Shown here piece after piece: positions 31,309-44,654 of a stretch of 64,000 nucleotides of DNA (positions within the stretch are counted from its first letter, which is position 1; each line of letters opens with the position of its first letter). A program made the position numbers and the translations under genes. This stretch comes from Dendrobium chrysotoxum (taxonomy: Eukaryota > Streptophyta > Magnoliopsida > Asparagales > Orchidaceae), in assembly GCA_019925795.1 (NCBI GenBank), contig CM034310.1, forward strand, positions 17,628,764 through 17,692,763. The letters run 5' to 3'. The notes under the pieces are model-generated. The model saw nothing but the letters and a program-made list of their open reading frames with translations. It was not told the DNA's origin and searched no databases.

Positions 31309-31609
31309 ATTTTTAATGAGAAAATAAAAATCATATTTACAACAAGCACTGAAAGCCAATGAATAACATAAACTGCACTAATGAAAATGAAATAGTACAA
31401 TCAACACTAGCTAATCCCCCTTTTAACATCATTAAAAAGAAGAACTAAAATAGAATAATATGAACACTAAAATAAAGAGTACAATCTAGAGGAAAAACTA
31501 AAAATAAAAACATATAATTATAATAGAAATAAATACAAAACATACAAACATAATCATAGACAAAAGCAAACAAACAATCACACCTTTACATACCACTACC
31601 CCAATTTTC

Positions 31610-33360
31610 CTAAGCTTGAATGTTAATGACACCTAGTTTAGTCCTAAGTGTACTGGAAGTGTCATAATTAAAAGGTTTTGTAAAGATATATTCTAATTAA
31701 TTTTTTATATTAACATGAAAATATTTTACATCACCCTTGGGTACATAAGCCCTAATAAAATATTGAATGCTATTTATGTGTTTAGTGTATGAATATTGGA
31801 TTAAATTTTTTGAAATACAGATTGTACTAATATTATCACATATAGTAGGGTTTGTGGCTACATATAGTCTAAAATCTAGAATATGTTGCTTCAGCCATAA
31901 GACTTGAGAACATATCTTCCTACAACTATATATTCTACTTCAGCAGTTTATAAGGCTACCGAATTTTATTTTTTACTAAAACATAGAACTAAACTATCCT
32001 ATAAATTAATAAGTTTCAAATGTACTTTTCCTATTTACTCTACACCCAACAAAATCAAAATTTGAATATCCTATAAGATCAAAAGTGGAGCTACTCCTAG
32101 GATACCAGCGCCTAAGTTTTGGGTGTTAATCAAATATCTTAGGATTCACTTAACATAAATTATATGAGTCTCCTTAGGATTAGCTTGAAACCTAGCACAT
32201 AAATAAACACTAAATATGATATCCGGTCTACTAGCAGCCAAGTAAAGTAGAGATCCCATAATCCCTTATTATTTCTTTGGGTCAACGAATTTTCTATATA
32301 TATCATTATCTAACGGGGTGCTCGGGCTTATCAGGTTATTCATACTTTTGAGACCTTCCATATCAAACTTCTTCAAGATTTCTTTTATATATCTTGATTG
32401 TCTTAGGAAGCTACTATATTCTTTTTATTTTACACTAAACCTAAGAAAATAAGTTAACTCACTCATCATGCTCATTTCAAACTCCTTACTTATAGTGGTA
32501 GAAAATTCAATACATAGATTTTAATTTTTGGATCCAAAGAGTATATCATCAATATAAATTTGGAGATTGAGTATGTCATATCCAACTTTCTTAAGAGATA
32601 AGATGCTGTCTACACTACCCTTAATGAAGGGCTTTTTCCAAAAGAAAGTTGCTCAACCTATCAATCCATTCTCTATGTGCTTGTTCCAACCCATATAATG
32701 TTTTCTTAAGTTTATAAATATGATTTCAAAATTAAGAATTTTCAAAGCCTAGGGGTTGTTCTACATACACATCTTCTTCAATAACTCCATTAAAAATGCA
32801 TCCTTGACAACCATTTGAACTTAAAGCCTATAAAACATAGAAATGTAATAAAACTCTTATGTTTCTAACCTAGATACTATGGAAAAAGTCTCCTCAAAAT
32901 TGATACCCTCTATTTTATTATACCCCTTAACTACTGATCGAGCTTTATTTCTAATCATCAACCTAGAGTCATTCAATATATTCTTCAAAACCCATTTGAT
33001 GCCAACTACACTTTAATCATTGGGTCTACTAACCAACTCCTATGCATCATTTCTAATAAATTGATTCAATTCTTCTAGCATTGCTAAGATCTAGAATTTA
33101 TCATTTAAAGCTTGATCTACACTAGTTGGTTCTATCACTGAAATGAATATAGTGTGATTAACCTTTTCCCTAAGATCTTGCCTAGTCCTAACTTCTACAA
33201 ATGGATCTCTTAAGATGAGCTCCCTAGGATGACTTGAAGAGTACCATCATTCTCTAAGTAAAGGATCCTAAGGTTCTTCTCTATTATCTAGATCAATAGT
33301 TTTTAATCCATACATAATTTCAACCTCATCATCATCATCTATCCTAGTCTCAACAAATCT
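31610..33360 (-). pseudogene. Copia C reverse transcriptase and RNase H
   Basis: Heavily broken. The RNase H end is readable at 31610-31800 (TKHINSIQYFIRAYVPKGDV, then LRTKLGVINIQA). RT phrases are spread over 32300-33100 in several frames and parallel copia A and B. No long open frame remains. Confidence 0.65.
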
Positions 33361-33390
33361 ATCTCACTCATTAAAGCCCGCAGGTGTGGA

Positions 33391-34151
33391 TTACCCTACA
33401 ACTAAGGATCTTTTATTGAAAACCCTATCAGCTTTACCTACTGAAAAATAACCTAAGAAAATATCTTCATTTACTTTAGGATTAAACTTCTCTAAATAAT
33501 TTTTACCATTAACATGTACAAAACATTTACAACAAAAAATATGTAGATGTGATAAGTTCAGTGTCCTACCCTTAAGTAGTTCATAGGGTCTCTTATTCAA
33601 CTTTGACCTAATATTTACCCCATTTAACACATAACATATAGTATTCACTATCTCTACATAAAAATGTTTTGGTAGGGTATATTCTTCTAACATTAACCAA
33701 GCTTCCTTAACAAAAGTTTTATTCTTCCTTTGAACAATGCCATTTTATTGTAGGATCCTAAGGGTAGAAAAATTATGATATATCCCAAATTCCTATGAAT
33801 TGTTGAGAGTAAGCATCCAAATTTTCTATGAATCCAAGTAGAAAATGTTTTAAACTTATCAAAAGAGTCACTCTTATGTGCTAAAAATGTTACCTATGTA
33901 ATTATAAAGTAGTCATCCATAATTACAAATTTGAAAGTCTTACCTCCTAGACTAGCTGTACTAACAGGTCCAAACAAGTCCATATAGAGGATTTCTAGTG
34001 GTCTGGTGGGTAAAATCTCCTTAATAAAATGAAAAGATGATTTAATATTCTTTCCTAATTGACAAACGTCACATAAAATATTTTTATAGAACTTTAAATT
34101 AGGAATGCCTCTAACTAGATCCTGTTGAGTTATCTTAATAAGAGTTTTCAT
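33391..34151 (-). pseudogene. Copia C integrase
   Basis: Frame 33391-33693 reads LEEYTLPKHFYVEIVNTICY and IRSKLNKRPYELLKGRTLN. Frame 33894-34151 reads LVRGIPNLKFYKNILCDVCQ and ILYMDLFGPVSTASLGGKTF, so the CxxC and first catalytic Asp are present. The middle of the core (D and E) is broken by shifts. Confidence 0.75.
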
Positions 34152-34279
34152 GATAGCATGGCATAGTTACCTATAACATAGCCAAGACTCATCCAAAGTA
34201 ATTTTCAAAAGGTAGACATTATCAGATACATTAATATAGTTCAAATGTAGCAGAAAGGAATTATTTATTCCCATACCTT

Positions 34280-34640
34280 CTAAATAGTTTTTCCATTTAA
34301 AATAATTAGGCATTTATTTGAAAGAAATTTAATGTCGAAGTCTTTACCACATAAATGGCTAATCCTAAGCAAATTACATTTTAAACCTTCCACTAAAAAA
34401 ATATTTTCAATTGAGAAACTATTAGTTTTTCTAATCACACCTGTACATAACACTTTCCTATCGGTATTGTCTCCCAAGGTTACTTTACCTCCACTCCGGG
34501 CCTCCAACATTATAAACTGCTTTGGAACTCCCATCATATGCCTCAAGTAGCCACTATCCAGGTACCATTTGCTCTAACTAGACCTCTTATGATAGCATAC
34601 CTACAAAGCAATATAAGGTTAAGTTTGGAAACTCAATAGG
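34280..34640 (-). pseudogene. Copia C protease start and gag end
   Basis: The minus strand reads WYLDSGYLRHMMGVPKQF, then GGKVTLGDNTDRKVL and IENIFLVEGLKCNLLRIS. The D-S-G triad is intact. Upstream near 34600 the gag/pol junction shows TAA where copia A and B have TGA, followed by a conserved TTTG-AGG context. Confidence 0.7.
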
Positions 34641-35525
34641 CTTTGGATCCAGCTATATGTTTGAATGTATAAATGATATAATGATTCTTTAGGGCTCTAA
34701 ATAAAATGTGTTTTATGGTTTAATGTGCAAGGGAGTGTAATGTGTCCTAGCATGCCATAAGAATGACTTCTAACCCTAGGAAATGGGTTTACTAGTCTAA
34801 ATTGGGGATAATTTCTCTTCATAGGAATGTACAATGTATGTTGTGTCATAGGTTATGGCTCTATAAGCATAGGTCTTGGTGTATTATTTTGAACTGAACT
34901 TCTTTCTTTATTAAAAGCCCATTTGCACTCTTTTCAATGCCTAGTTGAACTAATGCTTCATGCACTTTGCTATCTATTTCTAATGAAAGTTCTTCTAACT
35001 CCTTGAATATTTCTTTTAATTGAAGATGCTTACTTTTCAAAGATTCATGTACTTTACAAGTTCAATATGCTATTTGTTTAGTGAAATGAATTCACCCATT
35101 AGTAATTCATGTCATGCTCCTTTATTAATGTGATGTGCTCAATTTTGAAAATTGAATGATAAATAGTTAAAGTATCTTGCTTTTTTTTTTAGTTTGAAAA
35201 TTCACTTTTCAAAAGTGTGCGCTGCTTTTTCAACATTTTTTAAGACTCATGTATTTGATAAAAAATTTAAAATAATTTAACATATGAGAGTTCACATATG
35301 TCATTCTTGTCAGAGTTCCCAACACTATCCCTAGCTATTAAACACAAGTTGGTGACCTTCTTTTCTAGTTTCAGTTCTGAGGAGTCTAAGTCAGAGTTAG
35401 CCTTGAATGCCTTTTACAGTTTATGCTTGCCCTTTTTAGGATTATATTTTTTCTTCACCATATTTCTTAGCAGGGTGACTCTTGAGGTTTGGGTAATCGG
35501 TTACAGATGTCCAGGCTTCCTACAC

Positions 35526-36540
35526 TCAAAATAAACTACAACAGATGAACATATTGAACTTACCATTTTTACCTTTGATTTTATCAAAGTAGCCCTTATG
35601 TTTGCATTTTAGGAAGCTCTTGAATATGTGAGTCATCAATGTTATGTCCTCACTCCCATCAACTCCTGAATCACTACACTCGGTATCATCTACCTTTGAT
35701 TTTATCAAAGTGCCCCTTAGGTTTGAATTTAGGAAGCTCTTGAATATGTGAGTCATCAATGTTATGTCCTCACTCCCATCAACTCCTGAATCGCTACACT
35801 CAGTATCATCTACCTTCAACTCTAGGATCCTTTCTTTCTTTCTTTCACATGCATCTTGAAGCCTTTGGCTCACATTTTGCTCATAAGAAATTAGAAAGCC
35901 AAATAAATTATGAATAGAATAAATATTTAGATCTTTGGATTCAATAATAAAAATAACTTTTGCATCAAAAGAATCAGAGAAATAACGCATTGTTTTATTA
36001 ACTTTTTCAAAATTAGACATTTTCCTACCCAATGCATATAAAGAAGTGACTGTCTTGGTGAATCTAGTATACATATCAGATATTAACTCACCATATTTCA
36101 TGCAAAATAGTTCATATTCATGTAATAAAAATTTTAATCATATTTTTTTTTACTTCATCAGCCCCTTCATAGGCAATGCACAATCTACTCCAAATCTTCT
36201 TTCTAGTAGTACAAGTAGATACACGCATGTAATCTTCACATTTCAAAGTATAGAAAAAAAATAGTTTCAGCATTTTACATTTAATTAGGCTAAACCTCTT
36301 TCTTTAATAGACCATTCAATAAAAGGAATATCAACTTTCACGCCATAAATAATACGATATGAAAAAGCTTATCCTATTTGAATCATATGCCGCATACAGA
36401 AATTTAAAGATTATAAGAATATAGACATATATATTTTCCAAAAATCAAAAGGAAGATTATCAAACAATAGTGGATGGGTAATAGAGTACCCTTCAATAGT
36501 GTTACAATTTTTGAATTGTGCCTTGGATTAAACTCTAGGT
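35526..36540 (-). pseudogene. Copia C gag with an internal 120-bp duplication
   Basis: Frame 35526-36101 reads ISDMYTRFTKTVTSLYALGR, then ESKDLNIYSIHNLFGFLISY, matching copia B 18386-18601. Above 36101 the frame shifts and reads YMRVSTCTTRKKIWSRLCIA. A direct repeat of about 120 bp (35571-35691 and 35692-35811) duplicates 40 codons in frame (KVDDTECSDSGVDGSEDITL occurs twice). This looks like a slip or unequal crossover. Confidence 0.75.
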
Positions 36541-36566
36541 GTTAAAACCACAAAAGTGAGAGAACT

Positions 36567-36579
36567 CACTCTGATACTA
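36567..36579 (-). other. Copia C primer-binding site
   Basis: TAGTATCAGAGTG on the minus strand, two bases past the LTR end TTTTCA. It is one or two changes from TGGTATCAGAGC, the initiator Met tRNA type. Confidence 0.75.
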
Positions 36580-36581
36580 AT

Positions 36582-38426
36582 TGAAAATTAAATAGTTGAT
36601 TGAGAAAATAATTGGTTGTTGAAGTGGCATACATATAGGGGGGTGAATTGATGTTTTAAAAACTGTTTCAAATCCTTTTTGAATTAAGAAAAATAAATTT
36701 AGAATTTAATATGGAAGCAACATCACAATACAAAGTACAATCCTAAAAATAAATAAAAATTTTTTTGTATTTTTGTTTCGTAGAAAAATGACAAATAATA
36801 ATTTTTTTTGCTCTTTTTTTATTTTTTATTTCCTTTTTAAAAAAAAAATATCAGCGCTAATTGACCACAATGATTTTCGTATCACATTAACATTCAAAAC
36901 TAAAACCATATTGTAGGAAAATAAATATGCGAAAAAGTAAAATATGCAAAAAGTAAATGTGAGAAAAAAAAGAATGCAAATCAAATTTTTATACTGGTTC
37001 GGTCAACTTGACCTATGTCCACTCCCAAAAGTCCTCCTCTTTGGGTATTCCACTAATCAATAGTGACTTTCCTTCAACCCCACGTCTAAGCGAAGAAGCC
37101 CTTACAGACTCAAATCACTTTTACCTCACGGTGTGGTGGAGTAGACAAAATTTCTTTCACCTACTTGATATGACAGAGAGCCAAAATCCTTTTTGCCTCT
37201 TCGATTTAATAGAGAGCCGAAATTCCTTTCACCTCCTTGGTGCATCATTGAGCCAAAATATCTTTTTACCTCCTTGGTGTGTCAGAGAGCCCAAATCCCT
37301 TTCACCTTCTCATTATGATGGAGAATACAATGGCCTTTGACACCAAAGGATTTTTCACAGAGCTTCCCTCATAATAAGCACTAACACATGATGGAACTCA
37401 TGTGCAAGGTGACATAAGCAACCATGTAAAAACTCCTCTCACACTCCCTTAAAACCTAGAAGGATCTTCTCCCTCTCATATAACCTCACCCTTTCTCTCT
37501 CTTTTCTCAATGCTTTGTCTTTAATACTCTCACAGGAGAAACACATCTCTGATTTCCAAAAGACACCTTCAAAGTCATAACAATAGTTAATATATTAGGC
37601 TTAAATAAACCCTAATTATTCAATTATATCGACTTTATTCATACAGTATGATTTTAGGATCATGTAGTACCATTAGTTTAATGCCACCAAAGATTATTCT
37701 GTACGATTACACATCATACAATACACTTAGTTGAAATAAAGCATCCAATTGTATAAGGTGAACCAAAGTTCATCCAGAGTTTCATCGGGTGGTTTGTACT
37801 TTCTAATACATGACTGTAGAATATGATCTGTAATTAATATAGACTTAATTGTATTCCATAATCTCTTAGCTTAAATTATTCATTACTTTAAAAGATCATA
37901 TAATATGAATAGGTTCATACTGTATGAATAATTCAATTTTTAAATTTCAAATTTGCCTTTTTTGAGTAAGTTGGGTTCGACGGTGGGTTTTCTAATAATA
38001 ACTGATCATTCTATACGATGTGTTATTTGTACAATATGACTCGTTATAACTCAAATTTATTTTCTCATTTAAATTAAATATTTTAATTAATATCTATTTA
38101 AATTGATTATGTAGTACAATTAACAAAAAAATTAAATATTTATTTTTAACTCTCTTTTTAATGTGCATGATTGCTAAGCTAACATACATCTTATTTTAGA
38201 CATTGACTCAAGAAAAAATAAAATTACAAACTCATTTAAAATAAGTTTAACCTATGCAATATTTTCTTGAGATCTGATTCTTTAATGATGCTTGGTATAT
38301 GCTAAACCTAAGATATTAGTGATACACACAAAAAAATATGTAGTACATAAAATAGGAGAAACTAAATAAACATCCAATAATATTTGTAATCATCAAAACA
38401 TAAGGCCAGGCTCCCAGATTGGAACA
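36582..38426 (-). repeat. Copia C 5' LTR
   Basis: It starts TGTTCCAATCTGGGAGCC at 38426 on the minus strand and ends AATTTTCA at 36582. It parallels 29263-31158, including the 36-bp repeat (37120-37320), the decayed palindromes (37630-38120) and the poly-G run (AATTCACCCCCC on the minus strand). Frame 37008-37340 is repeat read-through. Confidence 0.8.
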
Positions 38427-40702
38427 TAATACAAAATATCAAATATTTAACTTTTTTAATTTAGATTGGAATAGGTAGAACTGAACACTAAATTTGGAGG
38501 AGTCACATAAGCAAAGTTTATGCAAAAGTACCAAAGATGTTGAATCAAGTATACTATAACAATTTCAAATGACTTTCTAGAAGTAATCTCCAGGAAAAGT
38601 GATTTAATCCAATAGAAAATGAAATAAATGAAGTATATAACCTTTAGGTTGTTAGAGATCCAATGGGAGAATAAGTGGTATGCTTTAAGAGTCCTCAAAG
38701 AGAATATGAAAGTAATTTTCTGAGAGAAGGAGAGAGCATGATTTTTAGCCACCATCAAGGAATATGGTTGAAATACAATTGCTTCAATATAATGCATTCA
38801 AAGGAATTGGATGGAAAATTAATTTGGTAATAATTCAAATTGATGGCCTTAATTTTATTAAATTAAATCGGGTTTTAAGTTGAATTAATTAGGGGATCAA
38901 GAGGGGCCCACAAAATTTTATGCCAAGTAAACTTCATGGGAGCAAAATTCATCCAAGGCATGAATCAAGAAATAAAAAAATAATAATAAACCAACATGAG
39001 GTGATCTCAAGGATTGATATGGTGGAAAATATAACAATTTATTAAATAAACAATTCAACTTATAAGGGAATAAAGATAGTGGTTGGCCACAAGCATTAGG
39101 AGGCTTCTTAATCAACTTCCTCCATAAAAATTTTGGCCAAGCCAAGGGAAGAAGGAAGGGCGGCTAGGTAAATATACAAGGAGAGGATTAATTTATTAAT
39201 TAAACTCAATAAATTTAATTAATTAAATCAATAAACTAATTAGAATAAAATAAGAGCAAATACACTGGCTTATGAATGAAATGAAGTGAGCATACAATAT
39301 GACATAGCCAATGGGTTATATATAAAAAGTGAGTTATATGTGAAAAGTTTCATTTTTTTTTTAATATTTACAAGGAATAATTTTGGATTGTACATCATCA
39401 AGCATGCTAGAGTACAAACAAGTGTCATGAAGTTACATGTTAATCATAAAATTTTTCATAAATAGAATGCAAAGCACAAAGTGAGCAAGCGAGCATATAT
39501 TGCCATGAATGAAGCTAGGATCAAATCAAGGTAAAAATGAAGTTGTTGATTCATGATAATTTAAATGACTTATGCAAGAATTCAATTTATTTATGAGTAC
39601 ATTTATTATGATTTAGTCATTGTAAGTAATTATATAGATATTAATGCCCTAAACTCCATCTTCACACCAGCTTGAGAAGCTTCTTTCATTTTTTAGTTCA
39701 ATCACCTGTGAAGACCTAAAACACTCAAATGAAGACAGATACATCAATATGTGTTTGATATTATCAAAATCTGATGGGCTTACTCCAAGGCTCATGGGGC
39801 TAGCATCATAAGCATTTATAATATTAATAATCTTAACATTAACAACAATCTTTAAAGCTAGAATTCTATCTCCAATTCAATTAATTTCTACCACATTATC
39901 CTTCAAACTCTTCTCTATAATCACACCTACCAATTTCTAGTATGACTCCTACCTAAATATCATAGTTTAAACAATAAACTATCAATCTCCTTAACCTTCT
40001 CTCCAACCCATTTAGTTTTTTGAATGCATGGAATTTTATCTTCTTATGCCAAGTATCTATTAATGTTAGGTGTCATGTCCTAGATGAGAAAAGTAGAGGG
40101 TTTTGTTAGGTAGTTAATAGCCAGCATAGAACTTGTCGAATAATCATGACATAAAGTAGGTAATATAAATTTAAGGAAATAAATTTTGCCCTTTAACTAT
40201 TGGGGCCCATGAATTCTTTTATAATAATTATATTTTGTTCTAAAAATAATATAACTTAAGAAAAAATCCTAAATAATCAAGAAAAAGATTTAGCATTATT
40301 GCCTAGTAAAGATTGTAATGGTTGAGAGGTTTAATATATTATCTTTGAATGATGGTCCATGCATAGTTAGATAAAAAAAAAAGATATCAATATTATTTAA
40401 ATAAAAAATTTATAAAGTAAAAATCGCTTTGTATGATTTAGTTAAAAACTTCTAGTAGTTAAAAGTCTAAAATTGAAATTAACTGTTATTCCTTAAATTT
40501 AGAAATGATATTAGTATAATATAAAGACATGGACTATGAAAAATATTCCTTGTTGTGATGAAGGAAAATTCCAAGAAGGGAGGCATTGGTGTGGATAATG
40601 TTATATGAAATAGTTAAAGCTCTAGAATTTTTTTACTAAGAAATTCAAAGCCAACCCAAAACCCTTAGCCTATAATCCATTTTCGGAGAAATTTTGGTTA
40701 CA
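38427..40702. other. Unassigned AT-rich repeat-like DNA
   Basis: No gene supported. The interval 38880-39170 (minus strand) has LTR-like character, with GTGGGCCCCTCTTGATCCCC and long T-rich runs. It may be the outer part of the gypsy LTR interrupted by copia C. Frames 38456-38797 and 38918-39145 have no recognisable domain. The rest is anonymous. Confidence 0.35.
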
Positions 40703-43700
40703 TCAAAACCCAAGATTCATGTACATAATTGACCTAGGATCTTTAAAAAAAAAAATAAATTTATTTTCAATCCAAAAATATAAATAATATAACAAATTGC
40801 TTAGAATTAAATGCATAATAGAGGAACATAAAGCTCCATCAGATTCACCCAAAAATTAAATAAATTCTAGAAATTAAGAAATTCACTAACTAATTAAAAT
40901 AAACATTTAAAAATATATAAAAATCACTAAAATAATTTTAAACACTTGAAACAATTCCCAGAGGTCATCTCTGACATTTGGAAAATATTTCAAGAGGTTT
41001 GGAGTTGATATGATATAAATATAAGAAAAAACCCTTAATTAAATAATTAAATAAATCCCTTAAAATACCAATTTTGCAAAATTCATAATTAATTCTAGAA
41101 AAATCCAAATTAAGCAAACTCAAAGGCATTAGACTCATTTCAAGGTATAGTATTTATGAAAAATATAAAACTCTAAAATTCACTATAAATCAAAAAGTTA
41201 ATAATTTGGTCAAATATAGTTTATAAGATGCATCAAACTTGTAAAATTCATAAATAATTCAAAAAAAATCTAAATTCAATAAACTCAAATGAATTGGTCT
41301 CATCTCTGGGTTTAGTATTCTTTAAAAATATAAAATTTCAACATAAATAAAAAAGTTAAAAAATTGTCCCTATGTTTAATGCATTAAAATATTCATTAAA
41401 ATATGAAAAATCAATAAATCATTAAAATTTTAGTAAATCATCAATTCAATAAAATTAAAGAAGTAAACAACATTAAATAAACAACCAATATTTTCATTAT
41501 TGAATTTTTTAAGCTGGACTATCTCAAGCTGAGGCATTACGTGTCCTAAGGAGGCCCTAGGTCCTCGTGCTCATTGTGACAATGCCACAAACAAATTTGA
41601 CATAATGTAAACACTAAAATATAAGTTTAAATTAATCAATAAATAATAAATTAAATTCAAATAAAATTTATTATTAAAAAATGTAGACATTATAGATTTT
41701 TCATACCGTTATGCTTGGTTCCTTTAAGCGGGCAAAGGTGTATTGGATCCAGAAGTTTTAAGGATTAAAATTTTTAATTAAAATGATGGATTCTATGTTA
41801 TCCATCTACCCCAATTTTGGAGGATTAGTAGCATTACAAATATGAGCCTAAGACTTGTTAATAAATAGCTTTTGGCACTTAGAAGTTATTGAATTCTTTG
41901 TTCTTTAAAAAATAAAATTAAACAACTTCAATAATCAAATTATCTTTAAAAGAAATTTAAAATCTCTAAGTTATTAAAACTTAAATTTAAATAACTATAA
42001 AGACCTTAAACAAATAAATTCATTTATAAACAATTTTAAACTAACAAAACATAAGAACTTCCAAGCTATACAACCTTTCTAAACATCTAGCCTAGGTTAG
42101 GCCTGTAGTTTGATTTGCTTGCTAGGTGCTTTGCTTGGAGAGTACCTTATGTATGATTATTTATTTTCAGTAATCTTGATGTTATACATTTAAATTTCTA
42201 TTGGAATACTTATGCTCTTCAAGGACTGCATTAGAAGCATCATATTATTATATAACTGCTTTGCACTTTATATGCTTTTATATGCCATTAATTATATTAC
42301 TTTAAATTCCTTCAAGAGTTAAAGTAGAATGTACCTAAGAATGATGTGTATGTCTATGTCCTTGTAAATTATAGATTGTATATAGATCAAGTTGTACTGT
42401 GTCTTGAGTTGTAGAAGATCTAAATATACCTGCTTATACCTATACAAATGAGGCTCTAAAAGATGATATCATTTCCTTTGGAGGATACTCTCTTTTGAAA
42501 TTTCATAGAAGACTTGGAACTTGAAGACCTTAAGCAAGTATATTTAAATCTATATAAATGATAGGATTAGAAATCCAAGTTTATTGTGGTAGAGCCTAAC
42601 CACTTTTCTTTCCTACAAAGTCTGATTCTGTTGTAAAATTTTAATAAATAATTATTTTCATTTCTTATATTATTTCATGCATTTCATCATATGGGTGGTA
42701 GTTGACATTAACATTAGAGGGTAAAAGTTTTCCTAGGTTTCCTTCTGTGTATATTTCCTTGATTTTGTAGGAACATGTATACTAATTCTATGATGATATG
42801 GTATTGGGTACCATATACAAAACCCCTTTACCTAATACATTCATATATTTTAAATTTCTATAATCTTATGCTAGAGCCTAGGACTTTTATGTATATCATG
42901 TGCTAAGTAGTGGGGTCCACATTGTATTCAAGGGATGCTACGCTTTTCCTTTAGTTAGGGTATAATACTAGAAATTTTGAGAGTTAGAAAAAATAAATAA
43001 GATAAAAATTTACAGTTCTTAGCAAGTCTTCTTGCTAGTGTCATTAAACTTAAAAGTTAAAATTACTCAGGTTGAGTCATCAATTTGAGAGTCTAATTCA
43101 TCCTTTGACTTCTTAGGATAGAGCTTAGCTATTATGCATTACATTTAGGGTGATTGTTATGATTTAGGATTATTAGATGACAACTCACTCCAAGCAAGTA
43201 TAAGTCTAAATTGTAAACACCTCTTTAGTCTTTTGCGTATTCAGATTAGATTCTTTTAAAATTCAAGTTTAGAGAACAACTAGAGAATTTATAATCTAAA
43301 GCTTATACATTAAATCTTATTAGCCCAAATATTTCTTTAAATTCATATGTCTTTGAAAATCTTTAGTCTTCACTTTAATCAAGAGTATTCTCTTAGGAGA
43401 TATAATTAACTATAAGGGCTTGCCCCTATAGCGAGTCTACAATTAGAATAAAATAAACCCTATCATAATTTCTTTTAAGGTAGGGGAAAGATTTGTGAAA
43501 CATAAATTTAAGCTTTAAACATTAGATTAATTTTATAATTGAAATGATAGGAGAATGCTTCTTTTATCCTTGGGGACTAATTTAATAATTCTTATACGGT
43601 ATTTAATCAGGAATAGAAAGTTTCTCTTCTCAAATTGATAGTGACACATTAGTCTATCCTTAGGGATGGTATAATGTCATTCTATGTAGATTTGACTAAA

Positions 43701-44597
43701 TAAACTCAAAATATAAATTTAAAGTAAATCTTGTGTGATATTGCATTTGGATATTAAGCTAAATTTGTCTAGAGATTTTTCTAGCGATGCAGCTTAGGAT
43801 AGTTAGCTCTCTCCATCTTTAGTGAAGACTAGTTTTTTTAAATACATATAGATTTAATTAAATATTTAGGCCATTAGATTTAATATAGATTCAATTTTAT
43901 ATTATAAATCTCAAAATTATTTCTCTATTTTCTAAAGTCCTTTCATGAATGTCTCTATATAAGTAAATCTAAATCAAATTCATGTCTTCTTCTATCATCC
44001 ACACTTCAGTGTCTTTGGATAAGGGTCTTTATTTAATGTTCTTTTAAAATCTAAATTCAAACTAAATTTCAATTATATCTTCTCTAATTAAAAATTCAAA
44101 ACCTCAAATTCAATCACTTCTCTAGTATATGTTTGTATAGGCTGGGTCCAAATCTAAAGTTAATGAGCAGTAAAAAAAGTCAAATTTTTGGATTAGACTC
44201 TATTTAATCATACTTTGTGGATTCAATAAAATTTACTCTGTATATTCTTTAGATATATCTTGTTTAAAGGTCAGTGGATTTTGAATATTGATATAAAATT
44301 TTGGTTAATTATAGAAACTATGTATAGAAAATTGATCTCCTCTTTCTCTAATAAAGCAAACATGACTGTTCCATTTGATGATACAACTGTGATCCAGTTT
44401 GGATCAGTGAGCAATGTCTAATTCTCCTTCACTGGCCACAATCTAAGGTGGTTAAGGTTGAGTCTATTCATGTTGCACTCGTTAAGCATGTACTTAAGGG
44501 CGGGTCTGTAGTTGTTCCTGTGGTAGTTAAACCCTTAGTATTTTCTTGATATATATTTCTAAGATGTTCGCTAGCCAGAAGGGTATCTACTAATATT
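40703..44597 (+). repeat. Gypsy B 5' LTR, missing its first part
   Basis: Positions 40703-43770 align in order with 57268-60400, starting AAACCCAAGATT(C/T)ATGTACATAA and ending TTAAG(C/T)TAAATTTGTC. The remaining 43771-44597 is present only here and carries a TATA box (43956-43963) and the stretch up to the primer site. Upstream of 40703 the homology to the 3' LTR stops, although the gypsy A LTR and the 3' LTR share more sequence further out, so the first 2.5-3 kb is lost here. Confidence 0.7.
43956..43963 (+). promoter_or_regulatory. Gypsy B LTR TATA box candidate
   Basis: TATATAAG in GTCTCTATATAAGTAAATC, followed by a C/T-rich stretch (CTTCTTCTATCATCCACAC). It lies about 640 bases before the primer site. 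Confidence 0.45.
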
Positions 44598-44599
44598 TT

Positions 44600-44617
44600 T
44601 GGATTCCAATATCCAAG
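44600..44617 (+). other. Gypsy B candidate primer-binding site
   Basis: TGGATTCCAATATCCAAG followed by AAAGTTTGAGA. It aligns with the gypsy A site (TGGCAACCATGGTGGGAC then AAGTTTCTC) at TGG, CCA and the AAGTTT tail. Weak on its own. Confidence 0.35.
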
Positions 44618-44654
44618 AAAGTTTGAGATTCAATCATCCTCTACCACAGAGGAG

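Larger units (their letters stand above)
29263..38426 (-). mobile_element. Copia C: SIRE-like Ty1/copia with two long LTRs
   Basis: LTRs lie at 29263-31158 (3') and 36582-38426 (5'), both on the minus strand and clearly homologous along their length. The primer site is at 36567-36579, gag-pol at about 31610-36540 and the polypurine tract at about 31159-31173. The interval between the pol end (31610) and the tract is only about 450 bp, so the third ORF is absent. No convincing target-site duplication was found (GGTTG on one side, TAATA on the other). It is more decayed than copia B. Confidence 0.85.

Noticed and set aside
29226..38435. TACAAA or TAATA as target-site duplication of copia C
   Set aside because: Neither pair coincides with both LTR ends fixed by the primer site and polypurine tract. 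Short AT-rich matches are expected by chance.
38456..39145. Two minus-strand frames (113 and 75 codons) as genes
   Set aside because: Composition is that of AT-rich LTR-like DNA, with no domain and no conserved neighbour.
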